A stretch of 64,000 nt of DNA from an uncultured Gammaproteobacteria bacterium (GTDB lineage Bacteria > Pseudomonadota > Gammaproteobacteria > Nitrosococcales > Methylophagaceae). A program made the translations under genes and the position numbers. Each line of letters starts with the position of its first letter. Position 1 is the first letter of the stretch. The notes under the pieces are model-generated. The model saw only the letters and a program-made list of their open reading frames with translations, was not told the DNA's origin and searched no databases. Of this stretch, positions 9,436 through 18,983 are shown piece by piece. The stretch covers positions 699,765 through 763,764 of the forward strand of contig CAJIZI010000001.1 of assembly GCA_905181885.1 (NCBI GenBank), in the 5' to 3' direction.

Positions 9436-10384
9436 ATGTCGGTTTATACAGAAGTCACCCATATAGATTTGCTCGCATTTTTGAGCGATTATTCAGTGGG
9501 AAAGTTATTGTCTTACGAGGGCATTAGCGATGGTATAGAAAATACCAATTATTTTGTTACGACTGAACAAGGTAAATTTGTTTTAACCTTATTCGAACAG
9601 CATGAATTCGATGAAATGGGGTATTTTCTCGATGTTATGACTTTCTTTTTCGAGCATGGCATTCCCTCTGCACACCCTAAATCTGATAAACAAGGTCGTT
9701 ACCTTAAAAAGCTATCAAATAAACCTGCAGCCCTAGTCCAACGACTTGATGGCCGAGGTGTATGCGATGTCGCAAGTGTTGGCCAATGTCGGGAAATTGG
9801 AACAGTACTGGGACGGATGCATGTTGCAGGGCTTCAGTTTGGAAGACCACATGCTACTCAACGCGGTGCACAGTGGAGACAGCAGATAGCGGAAAAGCTG
9901 CTACCTATGTTAGATAGTACCTCGGCTAAAATAATGCGTGATGAACTTCATTTTCAAGCTGGCTACGGAGAATTAAATTTACCTTTTGGCCTTACTCATT
10001 CTGACTTATTTCGGGATAATGCTTTATTTGATGGTGATGAACTAAAAGGCATCATCGATTTTTACTATGCTTGTGATGAGTACTTAATATATGACCTAGC
10101 GGTTAGTATTAACGATTGGTGTATAGATGAAACAGGTCTATTAGAGGCGTCACGTTACCAAGCTATGATGGCTTGCTTATATTCAGCAGAGATCCTTAAC
10201 CGATGCAGAAAAAACGCACTGGAATTTGGTGCTGCGAGCGGCAGCGCTCCGTTTCTGGTTGTCGCGGTTACAAGATAAGTATTTTCCGCGCGAGGGGGAG
10301 CTGACCCAAATTAAAGATCCAAATGCGTTTTTAATGATCTTGCGGCAGCATCAAGAGCTGCCTTTAATTGTTGCAGTAGCATAA
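9436..10384 (+). pseudogene. thrB: Homoserine kinase ThrB (APH-type), frameshifted
   Basis: ThrB phosphorylates homoserine for threonine synthesis; this is the choline-kinase-like type found in Pseudomonas. The open frame gives 280 residues, with the N-terminal lobe and the catalytic LTHSDLFRDNALF and GIIDFYYAC motifs intact. From about 10170 the real C-terminus continues in the +2 frame (LAYIQQRSLTDAEK, then LRAAALRFWLSRL, then FPREGELTQIKDP) to a stop at 10384. Removing one base near 10165-10172 gives 315 residues, the family length. As read, the last 30 or so residues are nonsense. A sequencing error is as likely as a real mutation. The repaired end lies three bases before waaC. Confidence 0.85.
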
Positions 10385-10387
10385 ATA

Positions 10388-11427
10388 ATGCGAGTTTTAA
10401 TTATCAAGCTCACCTCAATGGGTGACCTTATGCATGCCTTGCCGGCATTAACGGATGCTGTTAAAGCAATTCCAGATATAGAGTTTGACTGGGTTGTCGA
10501 TAAGACTTTTTCTGAAGTCCCTCTCTGGCATCCTGCAGTTAAAAATGTAATTACCACAGCACACAGGCAGTGGAAAAAAAATGTTATTCAATCATGGCGG
10601 GAGGGTCTGTTTAGTCAATTCAACCAAAAGTTGAATAAGCACGACTACGATTTGGTTATTGACCTCCAAAATAACATGAAAAGTGCAACGGTATCTTGGC
10701 TCTACAAAGGTGATGTGCACGGTTTTGATAAGGGCTACTGCCGCGAAAGATTTGCCTACAAGGCCTATAAGCATCGCTATGCTATTCCTGAAAACCAGCA
10801 TGCAATAAAGAGGATCAGACAAATCCTGTCCCAGGCCTTGGCTTATCCCTCTAGTTGATACAGCCACCCGACTATGGCGCTAACTTTGAGCAATATGACC
10901 TGCCTAGGTTAAACTTTGTGCTGCCAGAAAAATATTTGATCTTTGTTCATAATGCCAGCTGGTTAAGCAAAATTTGGCCACTTGCCTCCTGGCAGGGTTT
11001 GATAAATAAGGTAGTTGAGCATGGCTACTCCGTTTTATTACCCTCTGGTAATGATGAAGAACATCAGCGCGCGCAACAGATTGCTGCTGTAAATAAGCGG
11101 GCTCATGCGCTACCTAGGCTTACACTAAATGAAATTGCCGCTTTAACATATCGTGCCGATGGTGCTATGTGTAGTGATACAGGACTTGCCCACCTGGCAG
11201 CGGTTGCTGGTATCCCAGCTCAAACAATTTATGGGGCAACCGATAGGGATTTGATTGGAACAGTGGGTCAATATCAACACCATATTGTTAGTGAAATGAA
11301 TTGTGCACCCTGTTACAAAAGGATCTGCCCAAGGCCAGAAGCGATTAATGGGGAGCCTGTATGTATGGATGAGATATCAATCGAAACAGCTTGGGATAGA
11401 CTCAAAGCCATTTTACCCGCACAATAA
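10388..11427 (+). pseudogene. waaC: LPS heptosyltransferase I (WaaC), frameshifted
   Basis: WaaC adds the first L-glycero-D-manno-heptose to Kdo of lipid A-Kdo. The first frame (10388-10858, 156 residues) starts RVLIIKLTSMGDLMHALPALTDA, a GT9 N-terminal domain very like WaaC. The second (10855-11427, 190 residues from a TTG) holds the C-terminal domain with SDTGLAHLAA, YGATDRDLIG and the CAPCYKRICP cysteine cluster. The frames meet at about 10845-10858. The second frame has a TAG just before the TTG, so a single missing base explains the break. Repaired length is about 346 residues. Reinitiation at the TTGA overlap is conceivable, but no good ribosome-binding site is seen. Confidence 0.85.
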
Positions 11428-11477
11428 GCCTATATAATCATCTCATAACTACGCTTGAGCAAGTAAAACGGACCTTT

Positions 11478-12926
11478 ATGAAACCTATTTTCCCCAATCT
11501 TCAGGGTAAGCAAATACTAGTTATCGGTGACTTGATGTTAGATAGTTTCTATCATGGTAAAGTCAAACGAATTTCACCGGAAGCCCCTGTCCCTATTATC
11601 GATATTGAGCGTATAGAAGACTTGCCCGGCGGCGCGGCTAATGTCGCTATGAATATAGCTTCTCTAGGTGCCAAGTGTAAAATTTGTGGCATTACAGGCC
11701 AAGACTCGGCAGCTGATATATTAAAACAACGGCTTAATGCGGTCGGTGTTGACTGTTTACTTCACCATGCAATGACCAATACCATTATCAAGCGTCGTGT
11801 GATTAGTAATCACCAGCAATTATTAAGAATGGACTTTGAAACGCAATTCCTACCCAATGAATGGCAAGCCTTAAAACCTCTCGTGGAGGATGTCATCACT
11901 GATACTGCAGTGATGATACTGTCTGATTACAATAAAGGAACACTGGCTTCTCCTCAGTATTGGATTCAATTGGCAAAGCAACATGGAATACCTGTATTGG
12001 TTGATCCCAAAGGTGATGACTTTAGTAAATACAAGGGTGCCGACATGATCACTCCCAATATGACAGAGTTTGAAGCTATTGTTGGTTCGGTAGAGTCGGA
12101 ATCAGATTTGATTGAAAAAGCAAAAAAATTGATTGCAAAACTAAATATTAAGGCGCTATTGATCACGCGTAGTGAATATGGAATGTCACTTATTCGGTCC
12201 AATGAGGCTGTATTTCACTTGCCGGCCATTGCTAAAGAAGTATCTGATGTTACGGGAGCAGGCGATACTGTTATTTCAACACTCGCGGCTGTGTTAGCAG
12301 CAGGTGAGGAAATTGAAACGGCAGTTACTTTAGCCAATGTAGCAGCTAGTATTGCAGTGAGTAAGCTAGGAACTGCGACGGTCAGCGAACCTGAACTTAG
12401 GGCTGAATATGAACGGCACCAAGGTGATAATAATACTGACCATAGTATCGCTGGTGTTGTTACAGTCGAACAACTCAAACTATCACTACAACAGGCCAAG
12501 AAACGGGGTGAAAAAGTGGTGTTCACTAATGGCTGTTTTGATATTCTTCATGCTGGGCATGTAAGCTATCTAGAGCAAGCTCGTGCACAAGGCGATCGTT
12601 TGGTTCTGGCTATAAATTCTGATGAGTCTGTGTCTAAACTTAAAGGGCAGGGCCGACCGATAAACTCGGTAGATAGAAGATTAGCTGTCTTAGCTGGTTT
12701 AGCTTCTGTAGATTGGGTCACTTGCTTTGAAGGCGACACACCTGAGGCCTTATTAAAAGAAATTCAGCCAGACATTCTAGTTAAAGGTGGTGATTATGAT
12801 AAAACGGGTGTTGTGGGTTGGGAGATTGTCGAAGGTTATGGTGGTGAGGTTAGAGTAATGGGATTGGTAGATAATTGTTCTACTACGGCAATTGTTGAGA
12901 AGATTGGAAGAGAACAAATAACATAA
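11478..12926 (+). CDS. hldE: Bifunctional heptose kinase/adenylyltransferase HldE
   Basis: HldE phosphorylates D-glycero-beta-D-manno-heptose 7-phosphate at C1 and later adenylylates it, giving the ADP-heptose precursor of the LPS inner core. The 482-residue fusion has a PfkB/ribokinase domain (about 1-320; GDLMLDSFYHG, LPGGAANVA, VTGAGDTV) and a nucleotidyltransferase domain (about 345-482; FTNGCFDILHAGH). Both active sites look intact. It follows waaC by 50 bases and converges on the aldo/keto reductase. gmhB and hldD are not in the window. Confidence 0.97.
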   Translation: MKPIFPNLQGKQILVIGDLMLDSFYHGKVKRISPEAPVPIIDIERIEDLPGGAANVAMNIASLGAKCKICGITGQDSAADILKQRLNAVGVDCLLHHAMTNTIIKRRVISNHQQLLRMDFETQFLPNEWQALKPLVEDVITDTAVMILSDYNKGTLASPQYWIQLAKQHGIPVLVDPKGDDFSKYKGADMITPNMTEFEAIVGSVESESDLIEKAKKLIAKLNIKALLITRSEYGMSLIRSNEAVFHLPAIAKEVSDVTGAGDTVISTLAAVLAAGEEIETAVTLANVAASIAVSKLGTATVSEPELRAEYERHQGDNNTDHSIAGVVTVEQLKLSLQQAKKRGEKVVFTNGCFDILHAGHVSYLEQARAQGDRLVLAINSDESVSKLKGQGRPINSVDRRLAVLAGLASVDWVTCFEGDTPEALLKEIQPDILVKGGDYDKTGVVGWEIVEGYGGEVRVMGLVDNCSTTAIVEKIGREQIT

Positions 12927-12980
12927 AGCATTGCTCTTTTTGACTCGCTCTAAAGGGGGGGGCTATTTGCTATTGCAAAG

Positions 12981-13826
12981 TTAAAGAATTGTTCCAACAG
13001 TATGGTTGTCATTCACTTTTTCCAGTGCTTTGACTGCTTTACTCACGTTACTTGTAAGGTGACTGGGTGTTATCGTACCAATAACAATGCTTGTGACTGC
13101 TGGGTTTTGATAAATAGTGTCAAAACTAGCTTGCACAGGGTCGGTAACAGAAGAAGAGCTAGCTAAATGTCCACTGTTTAGGGCCTTTTTAATAAAAATC
13201 GCCTTGTTACTGGTTGCTGCTTGGTCAAGAACTGCCTGTTCATCCTGATAGCCTGAATTATGCATAACCATAGCAATATCAGACTGTTGAAGTGATAAGA
13301 GCCCCCCAGCGACTGTCTTCGTGGACATGCCAGTTGCACGAATAAGCCCTTGCTGTTTCAAATCATTTAAGATCTCTAATACACCGAGGTGCTCAATAAT
13401 ATGCTGGTCATTACCATCTGAATGAATTAATACAATATCTAGCACCTCACGTCGTAAGTTTTTGAGACTTTGCTCAACGCTTTGCTTAATGAATTCTGCC
13501 GTGTAGTTATAATGAGACTGAGCTAAATCAGCATTAAAGAGTTCTCCAACCTTAGTCGCAATTACCCATTCTCTGTTGAGCTTGGGGAGGAGTTGTCCAA
13601 GACGTTGCTCACTATTACCGTATGCAGGTGCAGTATCAATAAGGTTGATGCCTAACTCTGAAGCCTGTGAAAGTAATTTTAGGGTTTGCACATCATCAGG
13701 GATTTTAAATGAGCCAGGATATTTCACACCTGCTGTACGTCCCAACTTTACAGTGCCTAGTCCAAGTGGTGAAACAGCAAGGCCCGTCTCTGCAATATTT
13801 TTTCGCCGTGTTAAATATTCGCTCAC
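12981..13826 (-). CDS. Aldo/keto reductase
   Basis: An NADPH-dependent aldo/keto reductase of 281 residues. The catalytic tetrad is complete: D64 and Y69 (NLIDTAPAYGNSEQRLG), K92 (IATKVGE) and H135 (VLIHSDG). The substrate is unknown. I chose the GTG at 13826 because it overlaps the upstream stop as GTGA; a TTG at 13844 would add six residues. It is the third gene of a leftward gmhA-oxidoreductase-AKR group inside the LPS locus, so a sugar-related carbonyl substrate is possible, but this is inference. Confidence 0.85.
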   Translation of the reverse strand: MSEYLTRRKNIAETGLAVSPLGLGTVKLGRTAGVKYPGSFKIPDDVQTLKLLSQASELGINLIDTAPAYGNSEQRLGQLLPKLNREWVIATKVGELFNADLAQSHYNYTAEFIKQSVEQSLKNLRREVLDIVLIHSDGNDQHIIEHLGVLEILNDLKQQGLIRATGMSTKTVAGGLLSLQQSDIAMVMHNSGYQDEQAVLDQAATSNKAIFIKKALNSGHLASSSSVTDPVQASFDTIYQNPAVTSIVIGTITPSHLTSNVSKAVKALEKVNDNHTVGTIL

Positions 13827-15022
13827 TTGAAAGCAGTATTCCAAAGGGTTTCACCAATGACAGCGGGGCTTAATTTAATAGTGGTTTTGTGAGTTTTAGG
13901 TTGTAAATTTTGTTTTGTGAGTTGTTTTATGACTTGATCAGCCAAATCGGGTGCAAGCGCTAATTTTGTAGGCCAAGCAATATGGACGTTATGTTTAGAG
14001 TCTACAAATGCACTGTCAGGTCGAGTGAGACTTGATTGTTTTGGCTCTGCTCGATTAACAGAGTGTCCAGCCCATAAAAGTTCAGGAAGTTTATACCAGG
14101 GCATAATCTCTGCTAAGAGCTTCTCTGCTTCAGCGCTGAGTTGGGATATAGGTTTGTTCATGCCTTCTTCAGCAATATTGCCACCGATATACCAAATAAT
14201 ATTACCTCCATCATCAGCATGACTTGAGATCGTGGCTATTGGTTTTGAACCTGACCCAAGGCTATGAGCGTAGATGGCTGGCAACGAGTTATTTTTGTCT
14301 TTTGCCTTGCATAACACCATTTGTAGTGGCCTGCGTTGCATATCGGGCTTTGAAAAATTAAGTGTTCGCAGAATTTCTTCAATACCTTCACCTGCCGTGA
14401 GGACAAAGTGTTGTGCTTTGATGATGGTATCGTCACCTAATTGGATAGATTGTATAGTTTTACCTTCGTGATGCCATGTTATTGGCCAGTCTTTTGGGTA
14501 CTGGAGAATACGTTCTTTATAGGGTTTTGCGAGACATTTTAAAACACTAAGAATGTCTAAAACTGGCTCATCAAGCTGATAAAGTGTACCTTTAAAATCA
14601 GCATGCTGGAATAAGTTAGGGCGTTCCGATTTGGGGACAGTTTGCATTCTACTGGCTAGAGCTTTGCTGGCAAAAAAAGACAGTAATTTAGATGATAGTT
14701 TATCTTTTGACCACATCAGCTGGTGCTTAGCAAGAATCTTAACTCCGGTTAAATCAACATCTCCTTTGCCTGCTAGACAAGCTTGCCAGCGAGCGGGCAT
14801 ATCGCCTATCGCTTGTGTGGCTTTAGATAATATGCCATTGAGTGCATATTTAGCTCCACCATGGATAATGCCCTGAGAACTTAAGGTTTGAGCGTTTCCA
14901 ATGGTATCATTTTCTAATAATATAGCGTGAAACCCCATTTGGTTTAGACGGTTATGTAGCCATAAACCGGCGATACCGGCGCCAATGATGACGACATCTG
15001 ATGAGATTATTTGAGGTGTCAT
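13823..15022 (-). CDS. FAD-dependent oxidoreductase (DAO family)
   Basis: A 399-residue protein with the FAD dinucleotide-binding motif GAGIAGL (residues 14-20) after a beta strand, an acidic residue at the end of the second strand (ILLEND), and SSQGIIHGGAKYAL typical of the D-amino-acid oxidase/glycerol-3-phosphate dehydrogenase fold. The substrate cannot be read from the sequence. It lies seven bases after gmhA and overlaps the aldo/keto reductase by four, so all three are probably one transcript. Confidence 0.8.
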   Translation of the reverse strand: MTPQIISSDVVIIGAGIAGLWLHNRLNQMGFHAILLENDTIGNAQTLSSQGIIHGGAKYALNGILSKATQAIGDMPARWQACLAGKGDVDLTGVKILAKHQLMWSKDKLSSKLLSFFASKALASRMQTVPKSERPNLFQHADFKGTLYQLDEPVLDILSVLKCLAKPYKERILQYPKDWPITWHHEGKTIQSIQLGDDTIIKAQHFVLTAGEGIEEILRTLNFSKPDMQRRPLQMVLCKAKDKNNSLPAIYAHSLGSGSKPIATISSHADDGGNIIWYIGGNIAEEGMNKPISQLSAEAEKLLAEIMPWYKLPELLWAGHSVNRAEPKQSSLTRPDSAFVDSKHNVHIAWPTKLALAPDLADQVIKQLTKQNLQPKTHKTTIKLSPAVIGETLWNTAFK

Positions 15023-15029
15023 ATATATC

Positions 15030-15593
15030 CTAATCAGCGCCTATGCGCTGATCTAAGGCTTCGCACAACCAATGGCCAATAATGATATGGCCTTCTTGAA
15101 CGCGTGCTGTTTCATCAGTAGGAACTTGAATGCAACTATCTACACTATCAAGTAGTTCCCCCCCAGATTTACCAGTAAAAGCACAGGTCCAACAGCCCGA
15201 ATTTTTGGCAGTGCTAAGACCATTAATGACATTAGTACTGTTACCTGAAGTTGATAAGCCAATGGCAATATCTCCTGGTTTTGCGAGAGCTTGTATTTGT
15301 CGATCAAAGATAGTGTCGAAACTGTAATCATTTGCGTGAGCGGTCAAAATAGAGGTATCAGTGGTTAACGCAATAGCTGCGAGTGGCGCGCGCTGATTGT
15401 AATAGCGCACCACAAACTCAGCGGCTATGTGCTGAGCATCAGAAGCACTGCCTCCATTACCAAAAAATAATACTTTATTTCCATCAGCAAGGGTGGTTTC
15501 AACTTTATCAACAAGATCATTAATTTGTTGCTCAAGAGAAAAGAGACCTTCAACCATATTTTGGTGGCGAATAACAGTAGATTTAAATGACAC
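15030..15593 (-). CDS. gmhA: Phosphoheptose isomerase GmhA
   Basis: GmhA isomerises sedoheptulose 7-phosphate to D-glycero-D-manno-heptose 7-phosphate, the first committed step of LPS heptose synthesis. The 187-residue SIS-domain protein has the family motifs GNGGSASDAQHIAAEF, LSTSGNS and the C-terminal histidine motif QEGHIIIGHWLCE. It could be confused with DiaA, but its place beside hldE, waaC and waaF favours GmhA. It is divergent from the triple-kinase gene and is the first gene of its operon. Confidence 0.9.
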   Translation of the reverse strand: MSFKSTVIRHQNMVEGLFSLEQQINDLVDKVETTLADGNKVLFFGNGGSASDAQHIAAEFVVRYYNQRAPLAAIALTTDTSILTAHANDYSFDTIFDRQIQALAKPGDIAIGLSTSGNSTNVINGLSTAKNSGCWTCAFTGKSGGELLDSVDSCIQVPTDETARVQEGHIIIGHWLCEALDQRIGAD

Positions 15594-15715
15594 GATTTAC
15601 CTCTTTATACTGGTCTGATGGTATTATTTAGTACTGAATATAGATTATATAATATATGTTGTGTAATAAGCTCGCAGCATAATTTTTAAATAACAGAGAC
15701 TTTGCCTAAAATACA

Positions 15716-17938
15716 ATGAAGTTATCGGATATTTACCTTCGGTTGGACCTAGGAAAGTTATGGGGAGGAGAAGACGTTTTCTCCGCGGTACAGCAGTTAA
15801 AAGGTGATGTTTTTCGCCACAAAGAAGGCCGAAGAACATTACGATTTGAAGTTGCCGGGAAAAGTTATTTTCTTAAATACCATCAGGGTGTAGGTTGGCT
15901 AGAAATCGTCAAAAATTTATTACAACTTCGTAAGCCAATTATCAGTGCAAAAAATGAATGGCAGGCTATTAAATTCTTAGAAAAGAATGATATTGATACC
16001 ATGACTTTAGCGGGGTATGGAAAGCGAGGCTTTAACCCTGCGGAGATAGAATCATTTGTCATTACCGATGATTTAATTGATACCGTCAGTCTTGAGGATC
16101 TTGGACAGTATTGGACTGAAAAACCACCGACTTTTAATACTAAAAAGGCTTTGATTGAGAGGTTGGCTCTCACAAGCAAAAACATGCATGAAAATGGTAT
16201 GAATCACCGAGATTATTATCTTTGTCACTTTCTGCTAGATAAAGGCTTTGTTGAGCATAATACGTTTACTGCTGATACAAAATTATTTCTGATTGATTTA
16301 CACAGAGCGATACTTCGGCAGACAGGAAGAGTTGAGCAACGATGGCTAGTTAAAGATATAGGCGCTTTATATTTTTCTGCAATGGATGTTCCTTTAACGA
16401 GTCGTGACTTAATTCGTTTTGCAAAAACATACTCAGGACTTAATTTGCATGACATTATTTCTAAACAGGGTAGCTTTTGGACTAAAGTTAAGCTTCGAGC
16501 CAATAAAATGCGCTCTGCAAATGATGCTGCAATCAATCAAGAACTCAACCCAGTCAGGAGCTTTTTACAAGGGCAAAAAAACCTTATTGTGCCCTTTACG
16601 ATCCAAGCATTTGAACAATCATTTGAATGTCAAAAAGTCTTACGCTTATTACCGGGCAAGCGGCTAGTTGTTGAGGCCAAATCAAAGCGACATCACGTTG
16701 TGATTAAGTTATTTGCATCAGCAAAAAAGGGACAACGCGAATTAGATCGTGAATATCAAGGTTATCAGCTAGCAAAACAAGCGGGAGTATTGGTTCCTGA
16801 AAGATTATTTTCAGGTTATAACCAGCAGGGCTGTTTGATGATTGCTTACCAGTTTTGCAACAATGGGGAAACATTATTACAACTTGATGATACCCGTCGC
16901 AATGAGCAGCTGGGCGCTTTATTCAGCTGCATTAGTAAGTTACATGCCTATGGAGCTTATCAAGATGATATTCATTTGGACAATTTCTTATTAGCGGATA
17001 GTAAGCTGTACTTAATAGATTTAGGGTCAATAAAAAAACATCGCCCTGGTCAAAGCTTAAATGAGATAACAAGCCTGAACAATATAGCGCGATTGATTGC
17101 ACAGTTTACATTTGATGAGAGAGGTTTATTACGCCCTCATTTAGAACAATATTATCGAGAACGAGGTTCTGGCTATAACAATACAGCGCGTGCACGCCTT
17201 GCTAACCTAACAAATAAGGCATGGCAGAAACGTAAAAACAACTTCCTAAAAAAATGTTTCAGAAATTGTACAGATACAATTTATCATAAGAGTGCGAGCC
17301 AACAGTGGGCCTTTAATAGTGACTTCCTAAGTGGTGAGGCTGAGTCTTTTGTATTAGATATTGAAAAAATTGTTGCTGCAGGTGAATTCTTAAAAGAAGG
17401 TAAGTCGGCAACTGTAGTTCGGGCAGAAGTAGCAGGGGTGCAGCTGGTTATTAAGCGCTATAATATAAAAAACAAATGGCATTTCGTACGCCGTTGTTTT
17501 AGAGCAAGTCGAGCAGCGGCCTCATGGGAAAATGCCAATCTATTAAAGTTTATGGGTATATCAACAGCTCAACCAATTGGGTTTATTGAAAATAGAATTA
17601 TGGGGTTACGACATACCGCATATTTTATTTGTGAATATATACCCGCCAAGGAATTGTCGTCTATTTATGAGCAGCGAGTCCCAACTGATGATGAGTTGAA
17701 ACAGTTTCAACATATTTTTAGTTGTTTAAGAGAGTCAAAAGTGAGTCATGGCGACTTGAAAGCCAGCAACTTTTTAATTGGTGATAGTGGAAAAATAACA
17801 TTAATTGACTTGGATGCGATGAAGCAACATCGATATAAACTTACTTTTGAAAAAGCATTTTTTAAAGATCAGGTTCGCTTCGTAGCAAATTGGCGAGACG
17901 TTACGATAAAAAAAATTCTTGGGTCAATTATTTTTTAG
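15716..17938 (+). CDS. Three-domain LPS core kinase (RfaP + two kinase domains)
   Basis: A single open frame of 740 residues contains three kinase-like domains. Domain 1 (about 1-270) is RfaP/WaaP-like: LWGGEDVFSAVQQLKGDVFR, K54, HRDYYLCHFLL (D166) and LIDLHRA (D194). Domain 2 (about 285-500) has K331, the loop QDDIHLDNFLL (D418, N423) and LIDLGS (D435). Domain 3 (about 530-735) has K580, SHGDLKASNFL (D680, N685) and LIDLDAM (D698). WaaP phosphorylates O4 of heptose I. In Pseudomonas the corresponding kinases are separate genes. Domains 2 and 3 may act on other core positions; that is inference. It is cytoplasmic with no membrane segment. Confidence 0.88.
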   Translation: MKLSDIYLRLDLGKLWGGEDVFSAVQQLKGDVFRHKEGRRTLRFEVAGKSYFLKYHQGVGWLEIVKNLLQLRKPIISAKNEWQAIKFLEKNDIDTMTLAGYGKRGFNPAEIESFVITDDLIDTVSLEDLGQYWTEKPPTFNTKKALIERLALTSKNMHENGMNHRDYYLCHFLLDKGFVEHNTFTADTKLFLIDLHRAILRQTGRVEQRWLVKDIGALYFSAMDVPLTSRDLIRFAKTYSGLNLHDIISKQGSFWTKVKLRANKMRSANDAAINQELNPVRSFLQGQKNLIVPFTIQAFEQSFECQKVLRLLPGKRLVVEAKSKRHHVVIKLFASAKKGQRELDREYQGYQLAKQAGVLVPERLFSGYNQQGCLMIAYQFCNNGETLLQLDDTRRNEQLGALFSCISKLHAYGAYQDDIHLDNFLLADSKLYLIDLGSIKKHRPGQSLNEITSLNNIARLIAQFTFDERGLLRPHLEQYYRERGSGYNNTARARLANLTNKAWQKRKNNFLKKCFRNCTDTIYHKSASQQWAFNSDFLSGEAESFVLDIEKIVAAGEFLKEGKSATVVRAEVAGVQLVIKRYNIKNKWHFVRRCFRASRAAASWENANLLKFMGISTAQPIGFIENRIMGLRHTAYFICEYIPAKELSSIYEQRVPTDDELKQFQHIFSCLRESKVSHGDLKASNFLIGDSGKITLIDLDAMKQHRYKLTFEKAFFKDQVRFVANWRDVTIKKILGSIIF

Positions 17939-18860
17939 CTGAACTTTTTATAAGCACATCATTTTTTAAAAAACTTACAATGAACCTTTTAAGCCGAGAA
18001 ACTTTAAGCAAAGCTCGCTTATCAGTCTTAACGGCTGTTAAATACCACTTTCGACTTTGCCTATATTGACCAGCACGAAAGGCTAAGCCTGATAATGAAA
18101 GGCATCTTTTCACGTAATAGCGTTGCTTAAATTTCTGGAGTTCTGGTTGGAGCGTTAAGGGTTCAAAGATACTGTTAACTAATGCCATACCAACGTTGTC
18201 AGCATGATAGTAATTATGCCTTAGGCTATCATCGTGTTTATGAATTTTAGCCAAAGTTTTTGCTATAAATACTGTATCAAATAATGCTAATAGTTGTGCA
18301 TAAAAAGGTATATCCTCAGTACTCCGGAGTTCTTCTGGGAATTTAATCCTATTAAAAACAGAGTGGTGTATTGCGATTGCACCAGCAGAAATTGAAACCT
18401 TTCCGAATAAATAGGCTGCGAATAATTGTTCTTTTCCTTCTATTCTCAGGTCTTGTGGTGTACTTTTTTTGAGCACTCCTGTTGTCGTCTGGGTGACATG
18501 CTCCCCAATAAAAACATGTTTTTTGGGGTGGGTATCGATCATTCTTTGGTATTCGTGAAGGGTTTCGTAAAGTAACTCATCATCAGCATCAAGAAAGATT
18601 ATATATTGACCTATACTTTTAGCCACACCTAAATTACGGGCTGCAGCAGGGCCTTTGTTTTCTTGATAGTAGTAGTGAAGATTGGGGTGTTGCGAGGTCA
18701 ATTGCTGTGAAATAGGGCGTGTGTTATCAGTTGAGCCGTCATCAACAATTAGAATCTCGTAGTTGCCATTTGTTTGCTGATGTATAGAAGAGATAGCTCT
18801 TGATAAATAGTGTGCATAATTAAAGCTGGGAATAATGATGCTAAAGGTTATCTCAGACAA
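17928..18860 (-). CDS. Glycosyltransferase family 2
   Basis: A GT-A fold glycosyltransferase of 310 residues. The N-terminus reads FSIIIPSFNYAHYLSRAISS, followed by EILIVDDGSTDNT and the metal-binding DADDE segment (IIFLDADDEL). The C-terminal third is basic and may associate with the membrane. The sugar donor and acceptor cannot be inferred. It overlaps the 3' end of the triple-kinase gene by 11 bases on the opposite strand and is divergent from waaG. LPS outer-core or O-chain assembly is the likely pathway from context. Confidence 0.88.
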   Translation of the reverse strand: MSEITFSIIIPSFNYAHYLSRAISSIHQQTNGNYEILIVDDGSTDNTRPISQQLTSQHPNLHYYYQENKGPAAARNLGVAKSIGQYIIFLDADDELLYETLHEYQRMIDTHPKKHVFIGEHVTQTTTGVLKKSTPQDLRIEGKEQLFAAYLFGKVSISAGAIAIHHSVFNRIKFPEELRSTEDIPFYAQLLALFDTVFIAKTLAKIHKHDDSLRHNYYHADNVGMALVNSIFEPLTLQPELQKFKQRYYVKRCLSLSGLAFRAGQYRQSRKWYLTAVKTDKRALLKVSRLKRFIVSFLKNDVLIKSSAKK

Positions 18861-18983
18861 ATTTAATCTCTAAATTTTATTAAATGTTAGTAATTGATGA
18901 TAACGGAAAGTGATAAAAATATCTTATGTATTATCTATTGAAAAGAATAGATACAATGATGCCGTGATAAGAGAGAATATTGT

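Noticed and set aside
10855-11427. Second half of waaC as an independent heptosyltransferase gene
   Set aside because: It lacks the N-terminal domain, starts with TTG without a ribosome site, and fits exactly onto the first half.
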